A DNA stretch of 26,628 nucleotides from Verrucomicrobiales bacterium (GCA_005789375.1 SXXZ01000225.1:1-26628); one strand, 5' to 3'. Positions 16,001 to 24,925 are shown, counted from the stretch's first letter. The notes: generated by a model from the sequence alone, not told the origin. Program-made: numbers and translations.

Positions 16001-19000
16001 TTCACATCGAAGTTTCGGCGGTGGATTATCGGGATGCTGGGCGCTGGGGCCAATGGTCCGGCGGCGGCGGTTCCTCTATGGAATTGGTGGATCCCCGCGC
16101 CGATCCCCTCCGGGCTTCCAGTTGGGCGGATTCGGATGAGACCGCTAAGGGTGAGTGGCAGCAGTTCACCCTGACCGACACTCTCCGCTTCAGTACCCAG
16201 CCGGCCTCGCGTTTGCAGTTGGGACTGTTGGGGGCGGGGGAATGCCTTTTGGATCAGTTGGAAGTTCTTAATGCTGCCGGAACCCTCATCGTGACCAACG
16301 GTGGGTTCGAGGTGGGCTCAGGCACCGCCGCCAATGGGTGGTCGTTCTTGGGGCATCACCGCCGCTCACGAATCGAATCGACCGGAGCCTTTGATGGAAG
16401 TCGTGTTTTGCGGGTCATTGCGCCGGGCGATTTGGACGCAGGTCGGAACTGCATCCGCGCTCCAATATCCGGGGGGCTAAATGATGGGGCTCGAATGACC
16501 TTGCGGGTGCGCGCCCGATGGCAGGCAGGCTGGCCCGAGGTGCTGTTCCGGACCCGCGGTGGCGGATTCGAAATGACCGCTCGACTGCAAGTGCCCCGCA
16601 ACCTGGGTACACCGGGATTGCCCAATAGCCGCAAGGTCAACAATGCCGGTCCCTCCATCGATTTGGTTCGTCACACGCCGGCAGTCCCCGCAGCCGGGCA
16701 ACCCGTGGTCGTCACGGCACGGGTCTCCGATCCGGACGGGTTGAGTTCGGTGAGTTTGCGTTTCCGCACCGTCGAGACGGCCGCGTTCTCTTCGGTGGCC
16801 ATGCGCGATGATGGTGCGGGTGGCGACGCTCTTGCCGGCGATGGCATTTGGTCGGGCACCTTAAATGGTCGAGGCTCGGGTGAGTTGGTGCAGTTCATCG
16901 TCGAGGCTTTTGACAATGCTACTTCCACGGCCTCGAGCATTTTCCCGTCAGGAACGGTGTACGCCGGGCTGCCTGCGGTGAGCGGAGCCAATATTCGCTG
17001 GGGTGATCCAGTGCCTACGGGCACGTTTAACCATGTTCACGCGTGGCTGACCACCTCCCAGAATACTTGGCTCAGCAACGGCCAGGATTCGTCGCTGGTG
17101 GGCGGGCTCGACAATACCTTCCGCGATTGCACCCTCGTCCATGGCAACTTGCGCGTGATTTACAATGCCGGTATCCGCCGCAAGGGAAGTCCCTTCACTG
17201 GACAGGCCGATTACGCCCTGACAGTCCCCGGTGACGACCTGCTGTTGGGAACCCGGGACCGTGTCTACGGACTGACGGGCAATGGCGGCGAAGAAGCGAC
17301 CCGGATGCGCAACCAAATCGCCAACTGGATTGCCCGCAAGATGGGGGTGCCCTACCTGAATACCGCCTACATGCGGTTCTACCGCAACGGATCCCCGTTT
17401 GGCAGCGTGTCTGAGGATTTGGAGCAGCCCTCCAATGAATACGCTGAGTCTTGGTATCCGGACGGCGGTTCGGGCGACTTGCGCAAGGTGGCCTTCGCTT
17501 TCGAATTTGATGATTCCGGTGGGTTTGCCCCGACGGGTGCCGATCTGGGTATCTACCGGAATCCCAATGGCCAGTACAATCTCTCGAGGTACCGATTCAA
17601 CTGGCAGGGTCGGCCGACCGGGACCACCGCCAACGACTTCACCAACTTCTTCGCGATGGTCACTGCGGCCAACGATCGCTCCGCGAACTTTATCCCGAAC
17701 TTGCTCAATATCGCCGACATCAATCAATGGATGCGCAGCTTCGCCCTCGATGGGTGCTTGGGGAACTGGGACACGTGGGGAACAGGCAATTCGCAGAACA
17801 AGTACATTTATTTTCAGCCGGGAGGCCGGTGGCGAATCCTGCCCTGGGACATGGACTGGGTTCTGGGAGTGGGAGACCCGACCAATCGACGTCTCTTTGG
17901 AGGCAACGATGGCGCAGTCAACGTGATGTTTGATACGCCGATTTTCCAGCGCATGGCCTGGCGGGCTTATCAAGAGGCCGTCTCGGGGCCCTTGACCTCC
18001 GCCCAATACCAACCGCAGTTCACCGCTCGGAGTGCCGCGTTGTCTTTCAACGGGGTGACGGGCATTTCCTCGCCCACCATCATCGGTAGTTATTTGAACG
18101 GACGGCGGACCTATCTCAACACCCAGATCACCGCCTCCGACGCCAAGGCCTTTGCCATTACCACCAGTGGCGGGAACAATTTCATATCGACGACTCCGGT
18201 GGCGATCATCGATGGCACGGCCCCATTCGCGACCGCTGCCATTGAGGTCAACGGAATACCCATGCCGCTAGAGTGGACCTCCCCTCAGGTCTTCCGCATT
18301 CGGGTGCCGCTGGTGGGTGTTACCAATGTACTGAATTTGGTCGCGGTCCGGGCCGATGGCACGCCGCTGCCGGGGATGACCAAAACGGTGACGGTTCGAT
18401 ACAACGGAGTGATTCAGCAGGTGGCCGATTATGTGGGAATTAACGAGATTCACTACAATCCGCTGGAGCCGGGTGCGTCCTTTGTTGAGATCTTCAATCG
18501 CTCGCTTTCCACGTCGTTCGATCTCTCGGGAAGCCGCCTCAATGGGGTGGGTTACACCTTCCCGGAGGGTTCCGTCATTCCCCCGGCCACCTATTGGGTG
18601 TTGGTTCGCGATCGGACGGCGTTTGTCCTCGCCTATGGTACTGGGGTTCGAGTCTTCGATGAATTTGCCGGTTCTCTGGACAACGGGGGGGAGCGTTTGT
18701 CGTTGGTCCGTGGGTCGGCCACCAATGAGGTAGTGCTGAGCGAGGTTCGCTACGACAACTCCCTGCCATGGCCGGCGCTGGCCGACGGTCTAGGCTCGTC
18801 GCTGCAGCGCATCGACGCATCCCAATCTTCTTGGAGGGTGGGCAATTGGATGACCGCCGAGACCAATGCCGTCAATCGAGTGACGCCGGGCCAGATCAAC
18901 GCGAGCTCGGGTGGCTTGGTGAGTATTCCGCCCGTGTGGATCAACGAAGTGCTCCCGGCTAATATCAAGGGTCCTCGTGACAATGTGGGCGACCGGGATC

Positions 19001-22000
19001 CGTATGTTGAAATTTACAACACGGGTACCTCAGCCCTCGACTTGGGTGGCCTTTACCTGACGGACAACTGGACCAATCGCCTCAAGTGGTCCTTCCCAGT
19101 GGGTTCGGTGGTTCCGGCCGGAGGATTCTTGACGGTCTGGTGCGATGGTGAAGAAGGCGAGTCGGCTTCAGGGGTGATTCACAGCTCGTTCCGATTGAGC
19201 CCGACCAATGGCGTGGTGGCTCTGGTTCGCGATGAAGGCGGAGCCTCCGGGACCACCGTGTTGGATTACCTCACCTGGCGCTCGTTGCCTGCCGATCGAT
19301 CCTTGGGTCTGGTGCCCGATGGGGTCGCACGCAGCGCGCAGAGCTTGTTCTATCCCACACCCGGGGCCACCAACGACGCCTCATTCCCGGATTTCCGGGT
19401 CATCATCAACGAGGTCATGGCTCAAAACACCCGCACCGTACAAGATCCGGTCGACGGGGATTACGACGATTGGATCGAGCTCTACAATGGAGGCACCAAC
19501 ACGGTGGATCTCAGCGGCTTTTATTTGACCGACCGGTTGACGAACTCCGTCTCGGCCATGTTCCGGATTCCCACGGGTTATCCCATTCCAGCCGGTGGTT
19601 TTCTCCGGATCTGGGCGGATAATGAGGCAGGTCAGAACAAATCCGGGGCCGCAGATCTCCATGTGAATTTTTCGCTGTCGCGAGAAGGCGAGCAAGTGGG
19701 GTTGTTCGACCCACGGGGTGTCCTGGTCGATGAGATCACGTTTGGAGCCCAGACCAATGACGTTTCTCTGGGACGATTCCCCGATGGAGGACCGGTGCCG
19801 TTGTACTCGATGGAAGTACCCACGCCGGGATCGGCCAATGTCCTAGCGGGAGGTAACCGGCCCCCGATTTTCACTCCGATGAACCCCATGAGTTCACAAG
19901 AGCAAGTTTCAATCGCGTTCACCGTCAACGCGGTCGATCCGGATGCGGGGCAGACCGTGACCTACGCGTTGGGTGCCGATGCGCCTCCGGGTGCGGTGAT
20001 GGATTCGACAACGGGTCGTTTTCAATGGCTGCCTTCTGAGACCGATGGTCCGGGGGTGTACAGTTTCGTGGTTCGCGCAGTAGACAATGGGTCTCCGGTT
20101 CGGGCGGGCTTGCTGCGAGTCCAGATCAACGTCACCGAGGTGAACCTCGCGCCGAACCCGCCCACGGAGGTGACCTTGGAGGCGAAAGAAGGGGTTGAGC
20201 TCCTCACTCAATTAGAGGCGACAGATCCGGACCGCCCCGCACAGATACTAACCTTTGAGGCGGAAGGAATCCTGCCCGCAGGCCTAACATTGTCTTCCAA
20301 GGGGCAAATCACTTGGACGCCCGATGAAAGCCTTGGTGGCACGATTCAAACGGTGGCCTATCGAATTCGGGACGATGGAGTGCCCTCGCGATCAGTTTCC
20401 GGGGTGCTCCGGATCCGTGTCCTGGAAATCAACAACCCTCCGATCTTTGATTGGGTAACCTCCCAAAATTTGGTCGAGGGGACTCCGTGGAGTCTGGCCT
20501 TGAAAGCCTTGGATCCCGAAGGCTTGCCTGTGCGCTTCCAAATCGATGGTCCTGCACCGGATGGGTTTGTGCTCAATCCTCAGACGGGTGCCGTCCAGTG
20601 GACGCCGACCGAGGCACAGGGCCCAGCGAGTGTGGTAGTGCTGGTACGGGCGGTAGACGGTTCGTCCGACGCGCTTTCAGTGGTGCGCGAGTTGCTGTTG
20701 GAAGTGGCTGAAGTCAATCAGCCCCCGGTACTGGCACCCATCGCCCCGTTGACTGTGGACGAGGGGCGCAGTGTGAGCGTCGTGGTTTCGGCAACGGATC
20801 CCGACCAACCGGCGCAGAACCTTCGATTCACCCTCGAACCTGGGGCTCCTGCCGGAGTAACCATCGATCCGATTAGCGGTTTGTTTCAGTGGACCCCGGA
20901 TGACGACGCTGGGGCCTCCATCCAGACGATCTCCGTTCGAGTGACCGATGACGGTCCGGGCAACCTCAGTGACACCCAACGCTTTGAGATCACCGTTCGC
21001 CCGCGATTCCAGGTGGTTTTTTCGGAGATCCTGCGGTGGTCTTCGCCAGTTGGTGCCGAGTTCATTGAACTCTTCAACCGTTCTTCGAAAACCGCGTGGG
21101 ATTTGTCTGGCTTGCGTCTGAGCGGAAGCAATTTGAGTTTTGCGTTCCCAAGCGGCAGTACCATGGCTCCGGGAGCACGGGCGTTGGTTGTTCGCAGTCC
21201 GGCGGGAATGTCGAATGTGTTCGGCGTGATCCCGAGAATCCTCGGCGAGTGGACCGGCAGCCTCGGGGCGGTCGCCGACTCGTTGCGACTCGTTCAACCC
21301 ACCACCGGTGGAACGCCGGAAACGGTGTTGGACCGAGTGGATTATGACGGTGTGGCTCCATGGCCCAGCGGCACACTGGGCACCAACCAGTCACTGCAGC
21401 TCATCGATGCGCGTCAGGATCGCAACCGTGCGGGTAACTGGACGGTGGCGACGACATTCCAGGGAAGCCGCACGGTGCTGGGTTTCACGGACACGTGGAA
21501 GTACTTCCAGGACGGAGCCCCAGCAGGCGGCACCAACTGGGTGACTTCCGGCTTCAACGACTCAGCCTGGACCAGTGGTGGCGGGCTCCTGTATGTGGAG
21601 TCGGCCGCTCTGGCCACCAACAAGACCACGGCGCTGACCTTGGGGCAGTCGGCCTATTACTTCCGTCGAAAGGTTACGATCCCCGCCCTTACGGCGGGCG
21701 TGTCGGTTCGATTCCGGGTGATGCTGGACGATGGCTATGTGCTGTGGGTCAATGGACGGAAAGCGCATTTCCTCGGCATGGACGATGTCTTGGTGACTCA
21801 CGAAACCCCCGCCAACCGCACCGTCGGCGATGCGGCCATCGAGGGTCCGTTCACCTTGCCTTCGGAGTTCCTGGTGCCGGGAGAAAACACCTTCGCGGTC
21901 GAGGTGCATCAGGCCAACCTCTCGAGCTCGGACATCGTGTTTGGGTTGGAGATGACGTTGGAAGGTGGCGTATCTCTGTCAGCCACCCCGGGTGCGGCCA

Positions 22001-22716
22001 ACACAGTTTCCGCGGTCTTGCCCGAGTTTCCGACGCTGCGCATCAACGAGGTGTTGCCGCGCTCTGTGCTGGGTCTTCGAGACTTGAGCGGTACGGCCGA
22101 GCCGTGGCTGGAGTTGATTAATACGGGCGATGCAACGGTGTCTTTGGAGGGACTTTTTCTGACGGACATGCTCGCCGGATCCGTCCCTTGGGGCTTCCCG
22201 CCTGCGACCTCGATTCCGCCGGGTGGATTCCGTGTCGTTTTTGTCGATGGCGACACGCTGCAGAACACGACCACCGAATGGCACACCTCCTTCCGATTGC
22301 CGTCCACGGCGGGAACTCCGTTCCAGATCCTGCTGGGTCGCACTGTTGGAGGCGGTCCACAGGCCGTGGATGTCTTCCGGGGCACGGTGGATGCTGCCAA
22401 CGACCGTTCCTGGGCGCTCCAAATTGACGGCGATCCGGCAACGGGTTCGTCGGGAACTCCGACTCCAGGAGCGGCCAATCGGGCGGTATCGGCTCCACGC
22501 CTGGAGCTCTCGGGGTTCTTGGCGGATGGCACTTTGAAACTGGTGTTGCGAGGGTCTTTGGGACGTCGCTATCGCTTGGAGCGAGGCGGAGTTCTGGGGA
22601 CGTGGAGCCCCATCCAGGAAGTGAGTGTCGGTGCCGACAGCACGCTGCTGAGCGATCCGGGGTCTGAAGACAGCGCGAGTCGCTTCTACCGGGTCGTGGA
22701 CATCACCCCGCCGTGA
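13027..22716 (+). CDS. Giant secreted multidomain protein: PA14, eight lamin-tail (LTD) domains, CotH kinase-like domain, He_PIG repeats
   Basis: The 3229-residue product starts at ATG 13027; an in-frame TAA at 13021 rules out an earlier start. A signal peptide occupies about residues 1-26. In order I see: PA14 (27-187), Ig-like (192-277), SbsA-like Ig (282-378), laminin-G/DUF1349-like (400-565), LTD 1 (582-718), LTD 2 (746-871), LTD 3 (877-1040), a jelly-roll-like segment (1042-1212), a beta domain (1215-1315), CotH kinase-like domain (1322-1712), LTD 4 (1801-1958), LTD 5 (1967-2118), LTD 6 (2120-2273), four He_PIG/cadherin-like repeats (2277-2659), LTD 7 (2661-2812), a galactose-binding-like jelly roll (2817-2996), LTD 8 (3001-3155), and a C-terminal beta module ending FYRVVDITPP. 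The LTDs share an INE-start motif, an ELYN-type motif and IPAGGF-like turns. There is no PEP-CTERM or sortase motif. A cell-surface or matrix role is inferred. Confidence 0.93.
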   Translation: MNWKFRTGATLGRWVLMAILGLLPVHGGTLLREVFSNIPGVTLDALTNSPAYPNKPTSTNIITDFFEAPTDVAEDYGQRLRGIFTAPQSGKYTFWIAADDYAGLFLSTDAGPDKARWIAGVLGWTPPRQWDSLPEQKSAPITLVAGARYYIEALQKEGGGGDNLAVRWVRPDGVDEGPIPLDHFVAWGLKPEAPRISQQPVALTVDERGSATFTVAYDNPGGAEVFWKRSGTLIPNATGTSYTLDPVRWADNDASFQAFLTNALGSTQSVAVTLTVTPDTVAPEVRRVYNVGLTNVVIEFSEAVVIPAGAVSDSFRIDGGVSVQSAALGTNPTLLVLQVSGLVESTRYRLTINGIRDQSARANALNSNTEREFFTTELFPVNLGGNDARATLVQWVARGGFDVSARGGDISGTTDSAGFAAQSLTGNFDLRVRVDGLTVTDPYMTAGLVIRSSVDANATFAGAFAGSPSVGCFFRNRPSSGANAPMTAPRGGYPVNYPQTWLRLRRDGTSLSGFGSFDGTNWTALGSASISMPSSVQVGLTVGGRDTNAVAVVRFRDYGAVSEVNEVTYLPQREGLGLSSRRTRIVFSEIQYHPQTLPGSPGLEFVELYNAGDVFEDLSRWKIEGTVRFQFPEGFRLGAGQFVVVAKDPAALMERHGIRDVLGPYSGSFNESGGPLELRDEMGAQKLAADFGTRDPWPAAADGSGHSLVLANPSYGEADPRAWVISAVRGGNPGQMDAQPPVDPASKVVINEVLAHTDLPQLDTVELYNGSSQPADLSGCVLTDDVQTNRFRIPAGTVLAPGGFLVLDERVLGFRLSAAGESVWLISSNGLRVLDVVRFGAQENGVASGRTPDGASGWRRLESFTPGKANASRRVEDVVLNEIMYHPISDDDADEFVEVHNRSSQPVDLDGWRLEQGVSFTFPAGASIPAGGYVVVGRNVERLRANHTLLTAANSFGNWSGSLRNSGERLSLSKPDEILSTNSVGQVSSDTIHIEVSAVDYRDAGRWGQWSGGGGSSMELVDPRADPLRASSWADSDETAKGEWQQFTLTDTLRFSTQPASRLQLGLLGAGECLLDQLEVLNAAGTLIVTNGGFEVGSGTAANGWSFLGHHRRSRIESTGAFDGSRVLRVIAPGDLDAGRNCIRAPISGGLNDGARMTLRVRARWQAGWPEVLFRTRGGGFEMTARLQVPRNLGTPGLPNSRKVNNAGPSIDLVRHTPAVPAAGQPVVVTARVSDPDGLSSVSLRFRTVETAAFSSVAMRDDGAGGDALAGDGIWSGTLNGRGSGELVQFIVEAFDNATSTASSIFPSGTVYAGLPAVSGANIRWGDPVPTGTFNHVHAWLTTSQNTWLSNGQDSSLVGGLDNTFRDCTLVHGNLRVIYNAGIRRKGSPFTGQADYALTVPGDDLLLGTRDRVYGLTGNGGEEATRMRNQIANWIARKMGVPYLNTAYMRFYRNGSPFGSVSEDLEQPSNEYAESWYPDGGSGDLRKVAFAFEFDDSGGFAPTGADLGIYRNPNGQYNLSRYRFNWQGRPTGTTANDFTNFFAMVTAANDRSANFIPNLLNIADINQWMRSFALDGCLGNWDTWGTGNSQNKYIYFQPGGRWRILPWDMDWVLGVGDPTNRRLFGGNDGAVNVMFDTPIFQRMAWRAYQEAVSGPLTSAQYQPQFTARSAALSFNGVTGISSPTIIGSYLNGRRTYLNTQITASDAKAFAITTSGGNNFISTTPVAIIDGTAPFATAAIEVNGIPMPLEWTSPQVFRIRVPLVGVTNVLNLVAVRADGTPLPGMTKTVTVRYNGVIQQVADYVGINEIHYNPLEPGASFVEIFNRSLSTSFDLSGSRLNGVGYTFPEGSVIPPATYWVLVRDRTAFVLAYGTGVRVFDEFAGSLDNGGERLSLVRGSATNEVVLSEVRYDNSLPWPALADGLGSSLQRIDASQSSWRVGNWMTAETNAVNRVTPGQINASSGGLVSIPPVWINEVLPANIKGPRDNVGDRDPYVEIYNTGTSALDLGGLYLTDNWTNRLKWSFPVGSVVPAGGFLTVWCDGEEGESASGVIHSSFRLSPTNGVVALVRDEGGASGTTVLDYLTWRSLPADRSLGLVPDGVARSAQSLFYPTPGATNDASFPDFRVIINEVMAQNTRTVQDPVDGDYDDWIELYNGGTNTVDLSGFYLTDRLTNSVSAMFRIPTGYPIPAGGFLRIWADNEAGQNKSGAADLHVNFSLSREGEQVGLFDPRGVLVDEITFGAQTNDVSLGRFPDGGPVPLYSMEVPTPGSANVLAGGNRPPIFTPMNPMSSQEQVSIAFTVNAVDPDAGQTVTYALGADAPPGAVMDSTTGRFQWLPSETDGPGVYSFVVRAVDNGSPVRAGLLRVQINVTEVNLAPNPPTEVTLEAKEGVELLTQLEATDPDRPAQILTFEAEGILPAGLTLSSKGQITWTPDESLGGTIQTVAYRIRDDGVPSRSVSGVLRIRVLEINNPPIFDWVTSQNLVEGTPWSLALKALDPEGLPVRFQIDGPAPDGFVLNPQTGAVQWTPTEAQGPASVVVLVRAVDGSSDALSVVRELLLEVAEVNQPPVLAPIAPLTVDEGRSVSVVVSATDPDQPAQNLRFTLEPGAPAGVTIDPISGLFQWTPDDDAGASIQTISVRVTDDGPGNLSDTQRFEITVRPRFQVVFSEILRWSSPVGAEFIELFNRSSKTAWDLSGLRLSGSNLSFAFPSGSTMAPGARALVVRSPAGMSNVFGVIPRILGEWTGSLGAVADSLRLVQPTTGGTPETVLDRVDYDGVAPWPSGTLGTNQSLQLIDARQDRNRAGNWTVATTFQGSRTVLGFTDTWKYFQDGAPAGGTNWVTSGFNDSAWTSGGGLLYVESAALATNKTTALTLGQSAYYFRRKVTIPALTAGVSVRFRVMLDDGYVLWVNGRKAHFLGMDDVLVTHETPANRTVGDAAIEGPFTLPSEFLVPGENTFAVEVHQANLSSSDIVFGLEMTLEGGVSLSATPGAANTVSAVLPEFPTLRINEVLPRSVLGLRDLSGTAEPWLELINTGDATVSLEGLFLTDMLAGSVPWGFPPATSIPPGGFRVVFVDGDTLQNTTTEWHTSFRLPSTAGTPFQILLGRTVGGGPQAVDVFRGTVDAANDRSWALQIDGDPATGSSGTPTPGAANRAVSAPRLELSGFLADGTLKLVLRGSLGRRYRLERGGVLGTWSPIQEVSVGADSTLLSDPGSEDSASRFYRVVDITPP
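16990..18162 (+). other. CotH kinase-like domain within the giant protein
   Basis: Residues about 1322-1712 of the giant protein match the CotH family, atypical protein kinases first known from Bacillus spore coats. The catalytic-region signatures are visible: GNWD (1579-1582) followed nine residues later by N1591, and PWDMDW (1606-1611) with D1608 and D1610 as probable metal or catalytic acids. The N-lobe GIRRKGSPF (1382-1390) corresponds to the usual GxRxRGxS element. I could not place the ATP-contacting lysine of the N-lobe with confidence. Boundaries are approximate. Confidence 0.8.
19856..21003 (+). repeat. Four tandem He_PIG/cadherin-like repeats within the giant protein
   Basis: Four units of about 96 residues each (about 2277-2372, 2373-2468, 2469-2563, 2564-2659) share a pattern. 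Each has an N-terminal NxPP or related start, a central DPD or DPE calcium-site-like motif, a GxxxW(T/L)P motif before an acidic residue, and a closing strand ending in V(A/T)E(V/I)N or equivalent. Calcium-stiffened extracellular spacers are the usual role of such arrays. The nucleotide sequences have diverged, so this is an old duplication. Confidence 0.8.
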
Positions 22717-22783
22717 GCGCCCCTTACCATAAACTGCATTCTCAATCACGGGTTTGAGGAGTCTGTGTGAATCTCTGAAAATC

Positions 22784-24013
22784 ATGAGCTTTCAACGAGC
22801 CGGTGGGTGGGTTTGCTGGTGGGTCTGGTTCGTGGCGGCTTTGGCCGTATCGGGCTCCGACCGCGGATCTCCCACGCTGATCTCCGAGGCGATCTTTGCT
22901 CCGGAGGCCCGGCACAATCATGCCTCCTGTGTGGTCGAGGCTCCCGATGGAACGTTGTTGGTGGCGTGGTTCAACGGGTCCGGGGAGCGCAAGGCCGATG
23001 ATGTGAAGCTTCAGGCCTCGCGTCGTCGGCCCGGATCCCGTTCTTGGGAATCCCGCTTCACCCTCTGGGACACACCGGGATTCCCGGACTGCAATCCTTC
23101 GCTCCATGTGGATGCGCAAGGTCGCTTGTGGCTCTTCCATGCCGTGATTCTGGCCAACACCTGGGAATCGACGTTGTTGCAGGCGCGGGTGAGTTCCCGG
23201 TGGCGGACTCGCGGTCCGGTGCGTTGGGATGGCATGGAGCCGGTCTTGTTGGCCCCGGGCGAAGAATTTCTCAAAGTCCTGAATGCCCATCTGCCTCGGT
23301 TGCAACAGGAGCTCTCACGACCGGATCTAACTTCCAGGCAACGCCAGGAAGTGTCCGAATTCATTGAAGGAATCCACCTAGGCACCACCAATCGGCTCTA
23401 TCGCCGACTGGGTTGGATGCCGCGGGCCCACCTCACCACCGTTGGTGGGCGTTGGATGTTGCCCCTGTACCATGATGGTTACTCCGTTTCGATCGTGGCT
23501 CTCTCGGACGATCAGGGACGGTCTTGGCGGCCGTCTGCGCCCATCGTGGGCTTGGGGAATGTTCAGCCCAGTCTGACCGTTCGCCGGGATGGTTCGGCGG
23601 TGGCCTGGATGCGGGACAATGGTCCGCCACCCCACCGGTTGCTCCGCGCCGAATCGCGAGACCGAGGTGAAACCTGGACGCCGGCGGTTGACTCGGAGAT
23701 CCCCAATCCGGGATCCGGTGCTGAAGTGCGTGTGTTGCGGTCGGGTGAATGGATCTTTATTGGGAACGACGTAGAAAACGGGCGTCATTCATTGGCCGTT
23801 TGGATGAGCGGAGACGAAGGGGCGACGTGGGCCCACCGCAGACGGTTGGTCGAGGCGCAAGCGGGGCAGGGATCGTTTTCCTATCCGTCCCTCCTCGAGG
23901 CCCGCGATGGATGGCTTCACGCGACCTGGAGCGAGGCGATCGGCGGTCAGGAAACCATCCGTCATGCACGCTTCAATCGGGCTTGGATTCGGTCTGCTGG
24001 GTTGGATCCCTAG
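22784..24013 (+). CDS. Secreted sialidase-like (BNR repeat) protein
   Basis: The 409-residue product is read from ATG 22784, which gives a short basic start and hydrophobic signal core (WVCWWVWFVAALAV, 9-22). A TTG ten codons upstream is an alternative with no ribosome site. Three Asp-box motifs of the six-bladed sialidase propeller are clear: SDDQGRSW (241-248), SRDRGETW (291-298) and SGDEGATW (342-349). The N-terminal HNHASCVVE and the late FSYPSL with following EARDG match the BNR_2-type sialidase family of PVC bacteria, where the tyrosine is a candidate nucleophile. Actual sialic-acid cleavage is not proven; many relatives act on other glycans or are uncharacterised. It lies 67 bp after the giant surface-protein gene and may be co-transcribed with it. 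No lipobox is present. Confidence 0.85.
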   Translation: MSFQRAGGWVCWWVWFVAALAVSGSDRGSPTLISEAIFAPEARHNHASCVVEAPDGTLLVAWFNGSGERKADDVKLQASRRRPGSRSWESRFTLWDTPGFPDCNPSLHVDAQGRLWLFHAVILANTWESTLLQARVSSRWRTRGPVRWDGMEPVLLAPGEEFLKVLNAHLPRLQQELSRPDLTSRQRQEVSEFIEGIHLGTTNRLYRRLGWMPRAHLTTVGGRWMLPLYHDGYSVSIVALSDDQGRSWRPSAPIVGLGNVQPSLTVRRDGSAVAWMRDNGPPPHRLLRAESRDRGETWTPAVDSEIPNPGSGAEVRVLRSGEWIFIGNDVENGRHSLAVWMSGDEGATWAHRRRLVEAQAGQGSFSYPSLLEARDGWLHATWSEAIGGQETIRHARFNRAWIRSAGLDP

Positions 24014-24121
24014 GTATTCGGTTGGCCGGAGTTGGAAAACACAGTCTTGGATAAGGGATTGTTGCCTCCTCCGGTTCGCTCTTGTGTTTGCAGCCTTGAT
24101 CTCAATCATCTCGATTACCTT

Positions 24122-24847
24122 ATGAGCCTGCAGATTCAGCCCCAGCCAGAAGAGCAACAGCCCTCAGCGGACCTGACATTGTCCGTCCTGACCTGGTTGG
24201 AGGAGAACAAGAAGACTCTGGCCATCGGATTTGTTTTGGTTTCCTTGGCGGCAGTGACTTTGATCGTCCAGAAGAACGTGCATGCCTCGGCCGAGGCCGA
24301 AGCCAATCAAGCGCTCTTGTCGACTTTGAGTGCCGCCGGAAAGAATGGCGGACCGACCGCGGCCGACTTGTTCAAGGTGGCTTCCCAGCATTCTGGAACG
24401 GCCGCTGCCGAGCGTTCAGAATTCTTGGCCGCCACCAAACTGTTCGAAGACGGTAAGTATGCCGAGGCTCAGAAGGCGTTTGAGGCCTTTAATCAGGCCC
24501 ACGCCGACAGTTTGTTGGGTGGCGCTGCGACCTACGGAGTGGCCAGTGCCCTCGATGCCCAGAACAAGACGACCGAGGCTATTGCGGCTTATGGTCGGTT
24601 CATCTCGGGCTTTGCCGCCGATTCGTTGGTAGCGCAGGCCCGGTTGTCCAAGGCGTTGATCCACGAATCGCAAAAGCAGTATTCAGAGGCGCTTGCCTTG
24701 TATGACGAAGTCTCCAAGGAAGCTACCAGCATGGCGGCCCAAGAAGCCTCGGCCCACAAAGCGTCCTTGCTTCAGGCTCACCCCGAATTGACCCCGGTGG
24801 CCACCAATGCCGCCGCCGCCAAGCCCGCAGTGAAGCCCGTCCACTAA
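24122..24847 (+). CDS. YfgM-like single-pass membrane protein with TPR repeats
   Basis: The 241-residue protein is read from ATG 24122. An upstream in-frame TTG at 24032 would add 30 unconvincing residues. A short cytoplasmic N terminus leads to one membrane helix (about 32-49), preceded by WLEENKKTLAIG. This resembles the N-terminal layout of YfgM, an inner-membrane partner of the Sec translocon. A TPR-like solenoid follows (about 95-215, with FEDGKYAEAQKAFEAF and QKQYSEALALYDEV as clear repeat units) and an Ala/Pro/Lys-rich tail. The TPR part is expected in the periplasm. YfgM-like function (chaperone or translocon-associated) is inferred from architecture only. No Shine-Dalgarno sequence is seen. 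Gaps of 108 bp before and 78 bp after suggest it may be transcribed independently. Confidence 0.8.
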   Translation: MSLQIQPQPEEQQPSADLTLSVLTWLEENKKTLAIGFVLVSLAAVTLIVQKNVHASAEAEANQALLSTLSAAGKNGGPTAADLFKVASQHSGTAAAERSEFLAATKLFEDGKYAEAQKAFEAFNQAHADSLLGGAATYGVASALDAQNKTTEAIAAYGRFISGFAADSLVAQARLSKALIHESQKQYSEALALYDEVSKEATSMAAQEASAHKASLLQAHPELTPVATNAAAAKPAVKPVH

Positions 24848-24925
24848 CGTAGATCCGAAGGCTCTGCCTAAAACTTGCTTGGACTGGTTCCTGAACAGTT
24901 GGTTCTGACAATAGTCCCACCCTGA

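Noticed and set aside
16948..18012. A 354-codon minus-strand open frame inside the giant gene
   Set aside because: It lies wholly antisense to the conserved CotH domain and shows no family signature; it is a coding-strand shadow.
22754..22783. Longer N terminus of the sialidase-like gene from a TTG
   Set aside because: It adds ten residues before a good signal peptide and has no ribosome binding site; GAGGAG at 22756 is too far from ATG 22784 to decide the start.
24848..24925. Possible promoter and small palindromes before ugd
   Set aside because: TTG-type hexamers lack a -10 partner at proper spacing and the palindromes have only 4 bp arms.
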